From Alphaproteobacteria bacterium (GTDB taxonomy: Bacteria > Pseudomonadota > Alphaproteobacteria > Rhizobiales > Rhizobiaceae), in assembly GCA_024742485.1 (NCBI GenBank), contig JANSYK010000004.1, forward strand, positions 186,001 through 250,000: a DNA stretch of 64,000 nucleotides, written 5' to 3'. The position numbers and the translations under genes are program-made. The notes under the pieces are model-generated. The model did no database searches, had not been told where the DNA came from, and saw nothing but the letters and a program-made list of their open reading frames with translations. Shown piece by piece: positions 44,030-54,138 of the stretch; within the stretch, counting starts at the first letter, position 1; each line of letters opens with the position of its first letter.

Positions 44030-45211
44030 TTACGCGCGTTCGACGCACATTGCGACGCCCATGCCACCGCCGATGCAAAGAGTGGCAAGGCCCTTCTTGG
44101 CATCACGCCGCTGCATTTCGAATAGCAACGTATTGAGAACCCGTGCCCCGGACGCGCCGATCGGGTGACCGATAGCGATCGCGCCGCCATTGACATTGAC
44201 GATCTCCGGGTCCCAGCCAAGATCCTTGTTCACGGCGCAGGCCTGTGCGGCGAATGCTTCGTTGGCTTCGACCAGTTCAAGGTCATCGACCGTCCAGCCG
44301 GCCTTTTCCAGAGCCTTGCGGGACGCCGGTATCGGACCGGTTCCCATGATCTGCGGATCAACGCCGGCGGTTGCCCAGGAAACTATTTTCGCCATCGGCT
44401 TCACGCCACGTTTCTGGGCCTCTTCTTCGCTCATCAAGACCACTGCGGCAGCGCCGTCATTGATGCCCGAGGCGTTTGCGGCTGTCACGGTTCCTTCCTT
44501 GCTGAAGGCTGGGCGCAGCTTGCCCATCTGCTCCATCGAGGCGCCGTGGCGGATATATTCATCCTGATCAACGACTGTCTCGCCCTTTCGCGTCTTGACC
44601 GTGAAGGGAACGATTTCATCGGCAAACCGGCCGGCTTTCTGCGCGTCCTCGGCCTTGTTTTGCGACTTGACCGCAAAGCTGTCCTGATCTTCGCGGGTCA
44701 GTTGCCATTTTTCAGCTACATTTTCAGCCGTGTTGCCCATGTGATAGCCATAGAACGCGTCGGTCAGGCCATCCTTGATCATCGTATCGATCAGTTTCAT
44801 ATCGCCCATCTTGGTGCCGGATCGCATATTGGCACAGTGTGGTGCCATGGACATGGATTCCTGACCGCCGGCCACCACGATTGCCGCATCGCCGGTTGCA
44901 ATCTGCTGCATGCCGACGGCGACAGCGCGAAGTCCCGAGCCGCAGAGCTGATTGAGGCCCCAGGCCGTGGCTTCCTGCGGAACACCGGCCTTCATGGCCG
45001 CCTGACGGGCCGGATTCTGCCCTTCGCCTGCCGACAGGATCTGTCCCATGATCACCTCGTCCACATCCGTCGGATCGACACTGGCGCGTTTCAGCGCCTC
45101 GGTTATGGCGGCAGCACCGAGCTCATGGGCCGGAACATTGGCGAAGGCGCCGTTAAAGGAGCCGACGGCGGTCCGTGCGGCACTGGCAATTACAATGGGG
45201 GAATTTGTCAT
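44030..45211 (-). CDS. phaA: Acetyl-CoA acetyltransferase (beta-ketothiolase) PhaA
   Basis: This 393-residue thiolase condenses two acetyl-CoA to acetoacetyl-CoA. The nucleophile is Cys90 in [11 protein letters not shown]; the other catalytic residues lie in [17 protein letters not shown] (His) and TLCIGGGMG (Cys). The ATG before TNSPIVIAS is chosen because AGAGAAG is upstream and the thiolase fold begins directly. It heads the phaA-phaB unit and is divergent from phaR. Confidence 0.95.
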   Translation of the reverse strand: MTNSPIVIASAARTAVGSFNGAFANVPAHELGAAAITEALKRASVDPTDVDEVIMGQILSAGEGQNPARQAAMKAGVPQEATAWGLNQLCGSGLRAVAVGMQQIATGDAAIVVAGGQESMSMAPHCANMRSGTKMGDMKLIDTMIKDGLTDAFYGYHMGNTAENVAEKWQLTREDQDSFAVKSQNKAEDAQKAGRFADEIVPFTVKTRKGETVVDQDEYIRHGASMEQMGKLRPAFSKEGTVTAANASGINDGAAAVVLMSEEEAQKRGVKPMAKIVSWATAGVDPQIMGTGPIPASRKALEKAGWTVDDLELVEANEAFAAQACAVNKDLGWDPEIVNVNGGAIAIGHPIGASGARVLNTLLFEMQRRDAKKGLATLCIGGGMGVAMCVERA

Positions 45212-45498
45212 TCGTCTTCTCTGAATCTCGATTTTCTGTTCAGGATGATGTCCATTCGGAAAGTGAAGCAGGCAACGACGGAAGTCAAACGCAGTTGCAG
45301 CATAGCTGCTATTCGCCAATGCATGCAGCCACCGTTTACAGGAGCCGAACGCATCACCGCAATGCACAATAGGTCGCATTTAATACTATACTTTTTGCCG
45401 TACCCGTGCTCATCTTGTTCGCTGGGCCGCCCCATTGGTGCCGGGCGATACCCGCATCACGCGCCGGCACGGCGATTGCCTTCAGGGAGGTAAAGTGA

Positions 45499-46092
45499 AT
45501 GGCCAAGAAAGACGGTCAAACGATTATCAAGAAATATGCCAACCGGCGGCTCTACAACACCGGAACGAGCAGCTATGTGACGCTTGATGACCTGGCGGTG
45601 ATGGTCAAGGACGGTGACGATTTTGTCGTGCTCGATGCCAAATCCGGTGATGACATCACCCACTCCGTCCTCACACAGATCATCTTTGAGCAGGAGTCGA
45701 AAACCGGCAATACACTGCTGCCGGTGTCGTTTCTGCGCCAGCTCATTTCCTACTATGGCGATCAGATGCAGATGTTGGTGCCGAGCTATCTCGAACACTC
45801 CATGAGTGCCTTTTCCGCCCAACAGGACCAGATGCGCGAACAGGTCACCAAGGCCTTTGGCGACACGCCTGTCACCCGCAATATGCAGTTGCCGCTGCAG
45901 GTGATGGAAGACCAGGTGCGGCGAAACACCGAAATGTTCCAGCAGGCCATGCAAATGTTCTCGCCCTTTGTGGGTGCCGGATCAGCCGATGCGGAGAAAG
46001 GCGAAAAGCCGAAATCCGAAAACAATGATTTGAAGGAACTCAAGGAACAATTGAGCGCCCTGCAGGACAAGCTCGACTCGATGGGCGAATAG
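45499..46092 (+). CDS. phaR: PHB synthesis repressor PhaR
   Basis: This 197-residue regulator has the N-terminal PHB-accumulation regulatory domain (IIKKYANRRLYNTGTSSYVTLDDLA) and a C-terminal coiled region rich in Gln, Met and Lys/Glu (QAMQMFSPF; LKELKEQLSALQDKLDSMGE). PhaR binds PHB and DNA to adjust phasin and PHB genes. GGGAGG precedes the ATG. It is divergent from phaA. Confidence 0.95.
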   Translation: MAKKDGQTIIKKYANRRLYNTGTSSYVTLDDLAVMVKDGDDFVVLDAKSGDDITHSVLTQIIFEQESKTGNTLLPVSFLRQLISYYGDQMQMLVPSYLEHSMSAFSAQQDQMREQVTKAFGDTPVTRNMQLPLQVMEDQVRRNTEMFQQAMQMFSPFVGAGSADAEKGEKPKSENNDLKELKEQLSALQDKLDSMGE

Positions 46093-46152
46093 CCGCACAT
46101 ATGGAGATCGGCACCTGGATCGGCCGGAGCCCGTCAGGTGTGCCGGACCCTG

Positions 46153-46905
46153 TCAGTATTGAATGATTTTGCGTGTTGTACGCGAGGCGCCCTGCGGCGC
46201 CAGCACGGGCACGAAAACCCGGCGCGACGCCCGTTCGGCCACCGGCAACCCCTGATACAGCCGCTTCTGCGCCTCGACAATCACGACACCGCTCAAAAAT
46301 GGCCAGTAGCGCCGACCAAGGCGTTCCAGGGTGCGCGCCATGCCCTGCGCCGCCTTTTGCTTGGACGGCGGAAACAGCAGAGCCTCCGCGAAGGCGCCTG
46401 GGGTAAAATTCGTCTCGCGCAGCAGCCGCACCAGTTGATTGCGGGAATAGGGCCGACCCCATCCAAAGGGCGTGTGATCAAGCCGGGCCCAAACGCCGCG
46501 GCGATTGGGCACAACGATGACGAGGCGTCCGCCGGGCGCCAGGACCCGCCACGACTCCATCAGGGTTTCGCGTGCATTTTCCGCATATTCGAGAGCATGG
46601 ATCATCAGCACCCGATCCACGCTGGCATCAGCAAGCGGTAGTTCCTCATCAAAGACCAGCGCCGTGGCGGAAGGCTCCTGCACCGGCCAGTTCACCGCGC
46701 CCTGCGCCGCCGGCATAAAGGCAAGGGCCCGCTCCGCATCGGCGCGAAATCGATCGAGATAGGGCACAGCATAGCCCAATCCCAGCAACCGCTCGGCTGG
46801 CAGCGAAGTCCACACCGATGACAGCGCCATGGTAATGGATTGCTGTGCCAGGGTGCCCAGCTTCGTGTGGTAGAATTGTCGAAGGTCGACGATATCGCTG
46901 TGCAT
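46153..46905 (-). CDS. Class I SAM-dependent methyltransferase
   Basis: This 250-residue protein has a methyltransferase core with ALVFDEELPLADASVDRVLMIHALEYAENARETLMESWRVLAPGGRLVIVVPNRRG. The first glycine-rich loop is shallow (LLGLGYAVPYL), so the SAM site is less typical. The tail is basic. It is divergent from gloB 118 bp away, a pairing frequent in Rhizobiales. Substrate unknown. Confidence 0.75.
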   Translation of the reverse strand: MHSDIVDLRQFYHTKLGTLAQQSITMALSSVWTSLPAERLLGLGYAVPYLDRFRADAERALAFMPAAQGAVNWPVQEPSATALVFDEELPLADASVDRVLMIHALEYAENARETLMESWRVLAPGGRLVIVVPNRRGVWARLDHTPFGWGRPYSRNQLVRLLRETNFTPGAFAEALLFPPSKQKAAQGMARTLERLGRRYWPFLSGVVIVEAQKRLYQGLPVAERASRRVFVPVLAPQGASRTTRKIIQY

Positions 46906-47022
46906 GGTTCCGGTCTGATGCGCGTCCTTGGCCCATGAAACCATGTGCATGACCCCATTGGCAAATCCGTTTCACTCACCCACATCTTCATGTAGTCTGA
47001 ATTGAATTTTCCGGAGGTCATC

Positions 47023-47793
47023 GTGACAACACTGCAGATCGAACAATTTCCCTGCCGAAGCGACAATTTCGGTGTGCTGATTCACGATACGGCGACAGGG
47101 GCCACGGCATCCATCGATGCTCCGGAGGAAAATCCGATCCTCGATGTGCTTGAGGAGCAGGGCTGGCAGCTCACCCATATCCTGGTGACCCATCATCATC
47201 ATGACCACGTTGAAGCCAACCTGGCGCTGAAAAAGAAGTTCGGCGCAAAGATCATCGGGCCCCGTGACGAAGCCGACAGGATTCCCGGTCTGGACGAGAC
47301 GGTGGGCGGCGGCGACAAATTCAAGTTCCAGGAATTTGACGTCGAGGTGATCGCCACACCCGGCCACACGCTCGGCCATATCAGCTATTACATGCCAGGT
47401 GCCAAAACGGCCTTCACGGCGGACACGCTGTTCGCGCTTGGCTGCGGCCGCATCTTCGAAGGCACACCGGCCCAGATGCACGAATCGCTGCAAAAACTGG
47501 CGGCGCTTCCGGACGACACGGTGGTCTATTGCGGTCATGAATATACCGAGGCCAACGCCAAATTCGCCCTGACAATCGACCCCGACAACAGGCAACTCGT
47601 CAAGCGGGCCGCTGAAATCTCGGCTCTCAGGGCAAATGGCGAGCCGACGCTGCCTACCACCATCGGATTGGAAAAGCAGACCAATCCGTTCCTGCGGGCC
47701 GGCGATGCGCAGATCCGTCAGCATCTCGGCATGATCGATGCCAGCGATGAGGCCGTGTTCACCGAAATTCGCAAGCGCAAGGACAATTTCTAG
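47023..47793 (+). CDS. gloB: Hydroxyacylglutathione hydrolase (glyoxalase II)
   Basis: This 256-residue enzyme hydrolyses S-lactoylglutathione. It has [11 protein letters not shown] (binuclear metal motif), a later [40 protein letters not shown] and [15 protein letters not shown] chose the GTG at 47023 because GGAGG is 6 nt upstream; a TTG at 47002 gives an N-terminus without that signal. Confidence 0.93.
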   Translation: MTTLQIEQFPCRSDNFGVLIHDTATGATASIDAPEENPILDVLEEQGWQLTHILVTHHHHDHVEANLALKKKFGAKIIGPRDEADRIPGLDETVGGGDKFKFQEFDVEVIATPGHTLGHISYYMPGAKTAFTADTLFALGCGRIFEGTPAQMHESLQKLAALPDDTVVYCGHEYTEANAKFALTIDPDNRQLVKRAAEISALRANGEPTLPTTIGLEKQTNPFLRAGDAQIRQHLGMIDASDEAVFTEIRKRKDNF

Positions 47794-47811
47794 GTTGCGG
47801 TGACCCCACTG

Positions 47812-48483
47812 CTACAGAAGTGCCAGCGCGGCCAGCGTGATCAGAAGATGCGCGGCGTAGTAGTCGATCCAGACCAGCAGAGGCATCCATCGCGGCAAGG
47901 CCTGCTGTGAACCGGTTGTTGTAACGACAAGAGCGGCAAAGATCGCCAGCAGGACGGCACCGGCCATCAGGCCCGGCAAAATGGTGCCGAACGACAGGAC
48001 GGCCGCAACAGCCGAGACGACAAGCGCGACCAAGACGGGAATCCGAAACGCGCTGGTCATGAAAGCAGCCCGGCGCAACAACAGTACCACGGCCACCAAC
48101 ACGGCCGCAGCAAGAACCAGTCGCCAGGGCTCCTCCATGTAGAGACGGGCCACGACACCGCGATAAAACAGCACCGTATAGCCGGCATGTCCGGCCAGTA
48201 GAAAGGCAAGTCCGAGCCGTGTCGCCCGGTCGTCATCTTGAGCAAGAAACGCATCGCCGGCGGCAAAAACCAGCAAAGTTGCCGTCAACAGCAACGGCCC
48301 GCCAATGATGTTGGACAAGACAGCCAGCAATGCAACGGCCAGCACACGGGCACCGGTCCGCCGCGCTGATGGTGGGTGGGCCACCAGAAAACACGACAGG
48401 AACGCCGCAACCAACGACAGCAAAAAGGTGCCGAATTGCGGCGATGCAAGGCCATATTCAAAAATCAGCGGCAATCGCTTCAT
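47812..48483 (-). CDS. YhhN-family membrane protein (lysoplasmalogenase-like)
   Basis: The 223-residue protein has about seven to eight hydrophobic segments and YhhN-like features (FAAGDAFLAQDDDRATRLGLAFLLAGHAGYTVLF; a final YYAAHLLITLAAL). YhhN/TMEM86 members hydrolyse vinyl-ether lysolipids. AAAGGAGG precedes the ATG, which overlaps the EamA stop by 4 nt (ATGA). Confidence 0.82.
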   Translation of the reverse strand: MKRLPLIFEYGLASPQFGTFLLSLVAAFLSCFLVAHPPSARRTGARVLAVALLAVLSNIIGGPLLLTATLLVFAAGDAFLAQDDDRATRLGLAFLLAGHAGYTVLFYRGVVARLYMEEPWRLVLAAAVLVAVVLLLRRAAFMTSAFRIPVLVALVVSAVAAVLSFGTILPGLMAGAVLLAIFAALVVTTTGSQQALPRWMPLLVWIDYYAAHLLITLAALALL

Positions 48484-49358
48484 TCCTCCTTTGGGAGCCC
48501 GAACGCACAGAGAACGAGGGTCTTTGCCGCCAGTAGCGCTCCACCGACGATCAGAAAGCAGGCCAGAGCAATGCGCCAGTCGGCCTGACCGGCACCCGCC
48601 GCGATCAGCAAAAGGGTCGACAGCAACGGCGCCATGTAACTGGTGGCGCCAAGGATCTGGATATTGCCGCGTTTGACGCCGTAATCCCAAGCATAGAATG
48701 CCGCCCCGACCGGCAGCAATCCGAGACCCGCGACAGCCACCCATTCGCCGAGATCCTGAGGCCAGATTGTTTCTTCAAGTGCCAGGTGGCACACAAGCGA
48801 CAGAGCAGCCGTCGCCGCGCAATAGCCGGCGACAACATCGGTGGGAACGGCACCGAAGCGTCGTGACAGCAGGGAATAGCCGGCCCAGGTAAAGGCACAT
48901 GCCAGCGCTGAACCGTAGCCAATGGCAAAACCGCTATCAAAGACCAGACCGTTTCTTGACACGATCAGGACGGTTCCCAGTAGGCCGGCCAGCGCGCCGG
49001 CAACATGGTACCAACCCAGTTTTTCTCCCGGAAGCAGCGCCGACCCAACGACAATCAATAGGGGCCAGAGATAAGCGATCAGCCCCGCTTCGATTGCCGG
49101 TGCATTGCGCAAAGCGGTGAAATAGAAAAAATGATATCCGAACAGGCCGATCACACCCAGCGACCAGACCTTCGGAGACTGCAAAAGATGCTTCAGCCGC
49201 CGCGGCTGCACCAGCAGTGGCACGAAGCCAACCACTGTTCCTACCGCAAAACACATCGCCGCAAGCTGAAACGGCGGCACATCTCCGGAGGAGGCTGTGA
49301 GCAGGGCCAAAAGCGACCACATGATGATTGCGCTGAAGCCGATTGTTGTCGCCCGCAT
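48480..49358 (-). CDS. EamA/DMT-family transporter
   Basis: This 292-residue protein has ten hydrophobic segments in two EamA repeats (for example PAIEAGLIAYLWPLLIVVGSALLPGEKLGWYHVAGALAGLLGTVLIV). DMT transporters export metabolites such as amino acids or nucleosides; substrate is not predictable. It is followed with a 4-nt overlap by the YhhN gene. Confidence 0.88.
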   Translation of the reverse strand: MRATTIGFSAIIMWSLLALLTASSGDVPPFQLAAMCFAVGTVVGFVPLLVQPRRLKHLLQSPKVWSLGVIGLFGYHFFYFTALRNAPAIEAGLIAYLWPLLIVVGSALLPGEKLGWYHVAGALAGLLGTVLIVSRNGLVFDSGFAIGYGSALACAFTWAGYSLLSRRFGAVPTDVVAGYCAATAALSLVCHLALEETIWPQDLGEWVAVAGLGLLPVGAAFYAWDYGVKRGNIQILGATSYMAPLLSTLLLIAAGAGQADWRIALACFLIVGGALLAAKTLVLCAFGLPKEE

Positions 49359-49609
49359 ACCCTATTCCATCTGGTGTTGAGGCAAAACGGCACGAATGAA
49401 CGCCTCGTTGGACAGCTTTTGCAATGTTCCCTCGCAGATGGCAATTCGTCGCTGCGTGATTCTGCGGCCCGGAAAACACGCTTTGACTTGACGGGTGCGC
49501 CGGTGGCGACTATAGAACCGCGACTTTCCAATGACAGGTCAGAGAGCTGCGGCCGGCGCACGGTGTCGGACCCGTATTGCAATAGACCAATAGACCGAAG
49601 GTGAAAACC

Positions 49610-49906
49610 ATGTCGCGCAGTTGCGAATTGACCGCGAAGGCTGTCCAGTCGGGCAACAATGTCAGCCACGCAAACAACAAGACACGCCGCAAATTCCTGC
49701 CGAATTTGTGCAATGTGACCCTGATTTCCGACGCTCTTGGCCAGCGTTTCCGCATGCGCATCAGTGCAGCAGCACTGCGGACGGTGGAGCATCGTGGTGG
49801 TCTCGACGCTTTCCTGCTCAAGGCGAGCGAAAAGGACCTGTCCATGCGCGCCCGCCTGCTGAAGCGTCAGATCGCCAAGAAACTGGCTGAAACAGCTGCG
49901 GCCTGA
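49610..49906 (+). CDS. rpmB: 50S ribosomal protein L28
   Basis: This 98-residue ribosomal protein has [30 protein letters not shown] at its N-terminus, the L28 signature, and a helical C-terminus ([25 protein letters not shown]). GAAGG lies upstream of the ATG at 49610. Confidence 0.97.
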   Translation: MSRSCELTAKAVQSGNNVSHANNKTRRKFLPNLCNVTLISDALGQRFRMRISAAALRTVEHRGGLDAFLLKASEKDLSMRARLLKRQIAKKLAETAAA

Positions 49907-50022
49907 CCGCACTGTTGGAATAGATTACCCGCCGGTCGATCACTCGACCTGCTGTCTTGTGATTGCATGATCCCGATTTTCGGGACCGCATTCTCGCTGG
50001 TGGCATCACCCAGGATAAAAAA

Positions 50023-50694
50023 ATGCTCAATCAACACTCGCAATCCGCGCAGCCTTCTCTGGGTCTGCTGATCCCTTTCCTGCTGGCGATGGCGGCAATC
50101 GTTGTCGCCTCCAACGTCCTTGTCCAGTTTCCGGTGCAGTATTCGCTGGGTCCGTTGGTTCTGGAGGACCTTCTGACCTGGGGTGCCTTCACCTATCCCA
50201 TTGCCTTTCTGATCACCGACCTCAGCAACCGGACCTTCGGCCCGGCCAGGGCGCGCCTTGTGGTCATCACCGGGTTCATCATCGCCGTCGGGATCTCGGT
50301 CTACGCGGCAACTCCGCGTATTGCTATTGCCTCCGGCTCAGCCTTTCTCGTCGCCCAGCTTCTCGATATTTCGATCTTTCACCGCCTGCGCCATGCCCAT
50401 TGGTGGCGCGCGCCGCTGATCTCGTCGGTTCTCGGGTCGTGCCTCGATACGCTTTTGTTCTTCTCTCTGGCCTTCGCCGCCAGCTTCGCCATTCTTGGGG
50501 CAAATGATGAATTTGCCATCGAGGCTGCTCCGTTCCTCGGCCTGTTTGCAACGGAGGTTCCACGCTGGATGTCTTGGGCAATCGGCGATCTTGCCGTCAA
50601 ACTGATCGTTGCACTGGCGTTGCTCGCTCCCTACCGTATCATCATCCCATTTTTCCAGCCGCTGCGCCCGACGGAAAGCGCGAAGGTCGTGTGA
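50023..50694 (+). CDS. Queuosine precursor transporter, YhhQ/VUT family
   Basis: This 223-residue protein has six hydrophobic segments and the VUT landmarks GAFTYPIAFLITDLSNRTFG, ASGSAFLVAQLLDISIFHRLR and SSVLGSCLDTLLFFSLAF. YhhQ-type carriers import queuosine precursors (preQ0/preQ1). The ATG before LNQHSQSA is chosen; no clear ribosome site precedes it. No preQ1 riboswitch was recognised upstream. Confidence 0.85.
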   Translation: MLNQHSQSAQPSLGLLIPFLLAMAAIVVASNVLVQFPVQYSLGPLVLEDLLTWGAFTYPIAFLITDLSNRTFGPARARLVVITGFIIAVGISVYAATPRIAIASGSAFLVAQLLDISIFHRLRHAHWWRAPLISSVLGSCLDTLLFFSLAFAASFAILGANDEFAIEAAPFLGLFATEVPRWMSWAIGDLAVKLIVALALLAPYRIIIPFFQPLRPTESAKVV

Positions 50695-51031
50695 TGCCAG
50701 GGTACGCGGATCGGGTCGCCACCCCAAAAGCGATGAGTCTGCCGAACCGGATCACCTGCTATTTTCACGCTTGGGCTGCCGGCTGATTCGTTTCGGCCCG
50801 ACCGTGACAGGGTTTTCGTTTTAGCCAACCTGCAAATGCGTCGGCTCGTTGTGACGTGCCGTGCTGCGCCGCGGATGACCACAATCAAAAACTCGAAAAT
50901 GCCTGTGGCGTCAGATCTGGGCCCATAACCCTGTGGTTTGAGAAGCGGTCTCTGACGACGCGCACCAAGGAGAAACGGGCGCACCGGATCCGGGACCGAA
51001 AGCCTCGACAAATGGGAAAAGGACAACTAAG
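50695..51031. other. Intergenic region between yhhQ and aztD
   Basis: I see no coding gene in this stretch of about 340 bp. The palindrome at its right edge (51032-51050) is the only clear element. The opposite-strand open frame here has no ribosome binding site or family resemblance. Confidence 0.6.
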
Positions 51032-51050
51032 AACGTTATGATATAACGTT
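51032..51050. promoter_or_regulatory. Zur-type operator upstream of aztD
   Basis: AACGTTAT (51032-51039) and ATAACGTT (51043-51050) form a perfect inverted repeat around GAT, matching the GTTAT-N3-ATAAC pattern of alphaproteobacterial Zur boxes. It lies 21 bp upstream of the ATG of the zinc metallochaperone gene, so zinc-responsive repression is very likely. Confidence 0.85.
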
Positions 51051-51071
51051 ACCTAGCAATCGGAGACTTCC

Positions 51072-52310
51072 ATGTGGAAATTACCTTGTGCTCTCGGCAC
51101 AACCGGGGGCATTGTCCTCACCCTCCTTTCGGTCGGACTGAATCCCGCGACCGCTGCGGACGAATCGCGTGAAATGTGGCGCCTCTTTGTTGCCGATCAA
51201 CAGGAACCCGAAGTGACGGTGATCGACCCATCGAAAGGTCGGGCACTCGGAAGTTTTGAGACATCCGGCTATGTCACACATCTGGTCGCCAGCCAAAGCG
51301 GTAAGACGCTGTTTGCGGTACAGATGGACCATGACATGGTCCACGTGCTGAAGAGCGGCATCGCGACAGCCGATCACGGCGAGCACGCCGATATCAACGT
51401 CGAAGCGGCCGAACTCTTACCCGTCACATTGCCCGGCGAACGCCCGATTCATGTCGTCGCGGACGGTGACAGCATGGTCCAGTATTTCGACCGGGAAGGC
51501 GTGGCACGTGTTTTCAGCGAAACCAGGTTGCTGAGCGGCGACGGTTCCTTCGATACGGTCCGTGCCATTGCGCCCCACCACGGGATCGCGGTTCCCATGG
51601 GCCGCTATTTCCTGATGTCGGAACCAGATCTGGATACCAAAACCAAACCCGGAGAACTGCCGCCACGACTCGGATTGAGGATTATCGATGAGGACGGCAA
51701 GCAGGTTGGAGATATCGCCACTTGCTCTGGCCTGCATGGCGAGGCCCACTCGGCCGGGATCGTAGCCTTCGGCTGCGCGGAAGGCGTGCTGGTCGTTCGG
51801 CCCGATGGCGACAATCCGCCGAAGGTCGACATGCTGGCCTACAGGTCAGACATGCCGGAAGACCGGGTAAGCCAGTTGCTGGGCGGCAAGGCGATGAACT
51901 TCTTTCTGGGCAACTACGGCGCTGACAGGCTCGCGCTCATTGACCCGGCATCCGAGACTCCCTTTCAACTGGTTGACCTGCCCGTTCGCCGAGTGGATTT
52001 TGCGCTTGATCCGCAGCGCGTGAAAACCGCCTATGTCTTCACGGAAGACGGACAATTGCATGCGTTGGATGTGTTGAGCGGCGAGATCGTCCGGTCAGCG
52101 AACATCACTGAACCTTACAGCAAGGACGGCCACTGGCGCGACCCGCGACCGCGACTGGCGGTGATGGGTGACATCATCGCCGTGACGGATCCGAAACAGC
52201 ATCTGGTTCGCCTCATTGACGCGGAGAGTTTTGAACAAAAGAACACGATCGAAGTAGAAGGGCTACCCTTCAACATCGTCGCGGTCGGCGGAAGCGGTTT
52301 GCAGCACTAG
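51072..52310 (+). CDS. aztD: Zinc metallochaperone AztD-like protein
   Basis: This 412-residue exported beta-propeller protein has a signal peptide (to about residue 28) and His-rich segments that fit zinc binding: ATADHGEHADINVEAAEL near residue 100 and CSGLHGEAHSAGIVAFGCAEG near 225. These match AztD, the periplasmic zinc chaperone that loads AztC. A Zur box directly upstream supports this. The AztABC importer itself is not in the window, so aztD is separate from its partner here. Confidence 0.85.
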   Translation: MWKLPCALGTTGGIVLTLLSVGLNPATAADESREMWRLFVADQQEPEVTVIDPSKGRALGSFETSGYVTHLVASQSGKTLFAVQMDHDMVHVLKSGIATADHGEHADINVEAAELLPVTLPGERPIHVVADGDSMVQYFDREGVARVFSETRLLSGDGSFDTVRAIAPHHGIAVPMGRYFLMSEPDLDTKTKPGELPPRLGLRIIDEDGKQVGDIATCSGLHGEAHSAGIVAFGCAEGVLVVRPDGDNPPKVDMLAYRSDMPEDRVSQLLGGKAMNFFLGNYGADRLALIDPASETPFQLVDLPVRRVDFALDPQRVKTAYVFTEDGQLHALDVLSGEIVRSANITEPYSKDGHWRDPRPRLAVMGDIIAVTDPKQHLVRLIDAESFEQKNTIEVEGLPFNIVAVGGSGLQH

Positions 52311-52322
52311 AGCATCGGAGTA

Positions 52323-52353
52323 CGGCAAGGCGGAGCGGCTACCCGCCTTGCCG
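52323..52353. terminator. Stable hairpin after aztD
   Basis: CGGCAAGGCGG (52323-52333) pairs with CCGCCTTGCCG (52343-52353) around a 9-nt loop, between the convergent aztD and hydroxylase genes. No T-run follows on either strand, so it is a hairpin with possible terminator or mRNA-end function. Confidence 0.5.
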
Positions 52354-52369
52354 GGTCCGCGGCCCGCCC

Positions 52370-53308
52370 TCACAAGAAAATCAGCAATATGACGAGGCCG
52401 ATCGCTGCATATTTGATCGTGTAATACAGCGTGCGGTTATAGGCCTTGACCTTCTTGAAGAAGCTGCGCACCGGATAGATCAGACCGAACAGCCTGTTGA
52501 TGAAACCGACCTTTTCGCCCGGCTCGTTGCGGGTGGCCGACAGGGCCATGATCTTGGTTCCGATATAACTGGTGACGGCCGTCGACCAGGCAAACATCAT
52601 CGGCCTTTGAATGTCGCAAAACAGGATCAGCCGATCCTGGTCGGTCTCGTTTTCGGCAAAATGGATATAGGTTTCATCGAAGATGACATCTTCGCCGTCG
52701 CGCCAGCTGTAGCGCTCACCATCAACATCAATGAAGCAGCGGTCATCATTGGGTGTGACCAGACCCAGATGATAACGCACGGAGCCCGCATAGGGATCCC
52801 GATGCCGGACCAGCCGCGCACCGGGCGGCAGCATCGTGAACATGGCCGCCTTCAGCCCCTTGACCTGATCGAGCAGCGCCATGGTTTTCGGGCAGGCAGC
52901 CTGTGCGCTTGGCAGCGTTTCTCCATACCATTTCAGGTAGAAACGCGTCCAACCGGTTCGGAAAAACGAATTGAACCCGGCATCGTCATACCGCTCGGAT
53001 GCCTTGACCCGGCCCTCGTCATGCAGGCCGGCAGCTTCGTCACGGATAGTTTGCCAATTGTCCCGCAATACTTGCAGGCTGGGAAAGTCCTTGCTGTCCA
53101 GATAGGGCCGGTTTGGAACACCTGATGTCAGATAGATCAGGGCGTTGATGGGCGCCAAAAAGGTGGAATGGTCGGTCAGCTGGCGAAAGAATTTGTGTCG
53201 GACCCGGCCGCGCAGATGCACCCAGAGCGCCGATCCAATGAACAAATATACAATCAGGAATTTCCAGGAGAATGCAGCCTGCAACCAGCTCTCAGCCAAT
53301 CCCTGCAT
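52370..53308 (-). CDS. Aspartyl/asparaginyl beta-hydroxylase-family membrane dioxygenase (LpxO-like)
   Basis: The 312-residue protein has an N-terminal membrane helix (FLIVYLFIGSALWVHL), a catalytic domain with GARLVRHRDPYAGSVRYHLGL (iron His/Asp motif), DGEDVIFDETYIHFAENETDQDRLILFCD, and a C-terminal hydrophobic segment. LpxO uses Fe(II)/2-oxoglutarate to hydroxylate a secondary acyl chain of lipid A. GGAGG precedes the ATG before QGLAESWL. No lipid A genes are nearby; a lipid target is inferred from family only. Confidence 0.82.
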   Translation of the reverse strand: MQGLAESWLQAAFSWKFLIVYLFIGSALWVHLRGRVRHKFFRQLTDHSTFLAPINALIYLTSGVPNRPYLDSKDFPSLQVLRDNWQTIRDEAAGLHDEGRVKASERYDDAGFNSFFRTGWTRFYLKWYGETLPSAQAACPKTMALLDQVKGLKAAMFTMLPPGARLVRHRDPYAGSVRYHLGLVTPNDDRCFIDVDGERYSWRDGEDVIFDETYIHFAENETDQDRLILFCDIQRPMMFAWSTAVTSYIGTKIMALSATRNEPGEKVGFINRLFGLIYPVRSFFKKVKAYNRTLYYTIKYAAIGLVILLIFL

Positions 53309-53453
53309 CTTGTCCTCCGCATTTTCAGGACCCATGGGTCCATATCACACCTTTTTCCGGTGGAGAAGATTTTCGAATGATCATGGGGCAGAGCAGCCAC
53401 CGTTGTGCGGCTCCACCCGGAACATTGAAATGCCAGCCTTGCCGACGCTGTGA

Positions 53454-53969
53454 TCACGGTGACCTGACAGTCTGTTTCACAAATTGAACATTGCGTCCGG
53501 TACATTCAGCACTGTCGAACGGTTCCCACATTTCAGATGCCATCTCGAAAACCGCATCAGGAACGTCCATGGAGAATGTCGGTCCCCTCTCCAAATTTCT
53601 GTTTCTGACGCGATCGCGCCGGACGGCAACAGGTGCGTCCAGAACATGGACGACATATTCGTATGGGCCCGACTCAGCGCGTCTGTAAAGGTCGATCCGG
53701 TCTCGGCGCTGCACGAGGCCAAGTTCCACGATCGCATCATTGCCGGTGTCCATCAGGCCACAGACCACCCGCCAAATCTGCTCGATGCAGCGCTGCTTGC
53801 GTTCCGCATACCAGCGCCAGAGATCATCAGCCGGGCGGTCCGGCCGGAACAGGGTCACCATCCACTCATCCAGCACCAGTGCTGGCGTGTTGCATTGCCG
53901 GCTCAAATGCGCAGCGAAGGTGGTCTTGCCGGCTCCCACAGGCCCCTCGATAATGTGCAACCTTGCCAT
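53454..53969 (-). CDS. Small P-loop AAA/kinase-like protein
   Basis: This 171-residue protein has Walker A EGPVGAGKTTFAAHL at its N-terminus, an acidic region DAIVELGLVQRRDR and a lid-like VAVRRDRVRNRNLERG. It resembles nucleoside or shikimate-type kinases used as small-molecule kinases. Substrate unknown. It is isolated, with 145 bp before the hydroxylase gene. Confidence 0.72.
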   Translation of the reverse strand: MARLHIIEGPVGAGKTTFAAHLSRQCNTPALVLDEWMVTLFRPDRPADDLWRWYAERKQRCIEQIWRVVCGLMDTGNDAIVELGLVQRRDRIDLYRRAESGPYEYVVHVLDAPVAVRRDRVRNRNLERGPTFSMDVPDAVFEMASEMWEPFDSAECTGRNVQFVKQTVRSP

Positions 53970-54138
53970 GAAAACCTGTCATTCCTTCGATGCATACCAA
54001 GCCATGCTGCCGATCCAGGCCAATACCCATTGGACAGCGGCGTTGGGGGTGGACGGTCCGTATCGACCATTTCCAATGCAGGTTAACAATTGGTTCATTC
54101 CGCAGCATCGCACACTTTGCGAATGCGTTTGTTGACAA

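Noticed and set aside
50631-51026. 131-codon minus-strand open frame in the yhhQ-aztD gap
   Set aside because: It overlaps the end of yhhQ, has no ribosome binding site and no recognisable domain.
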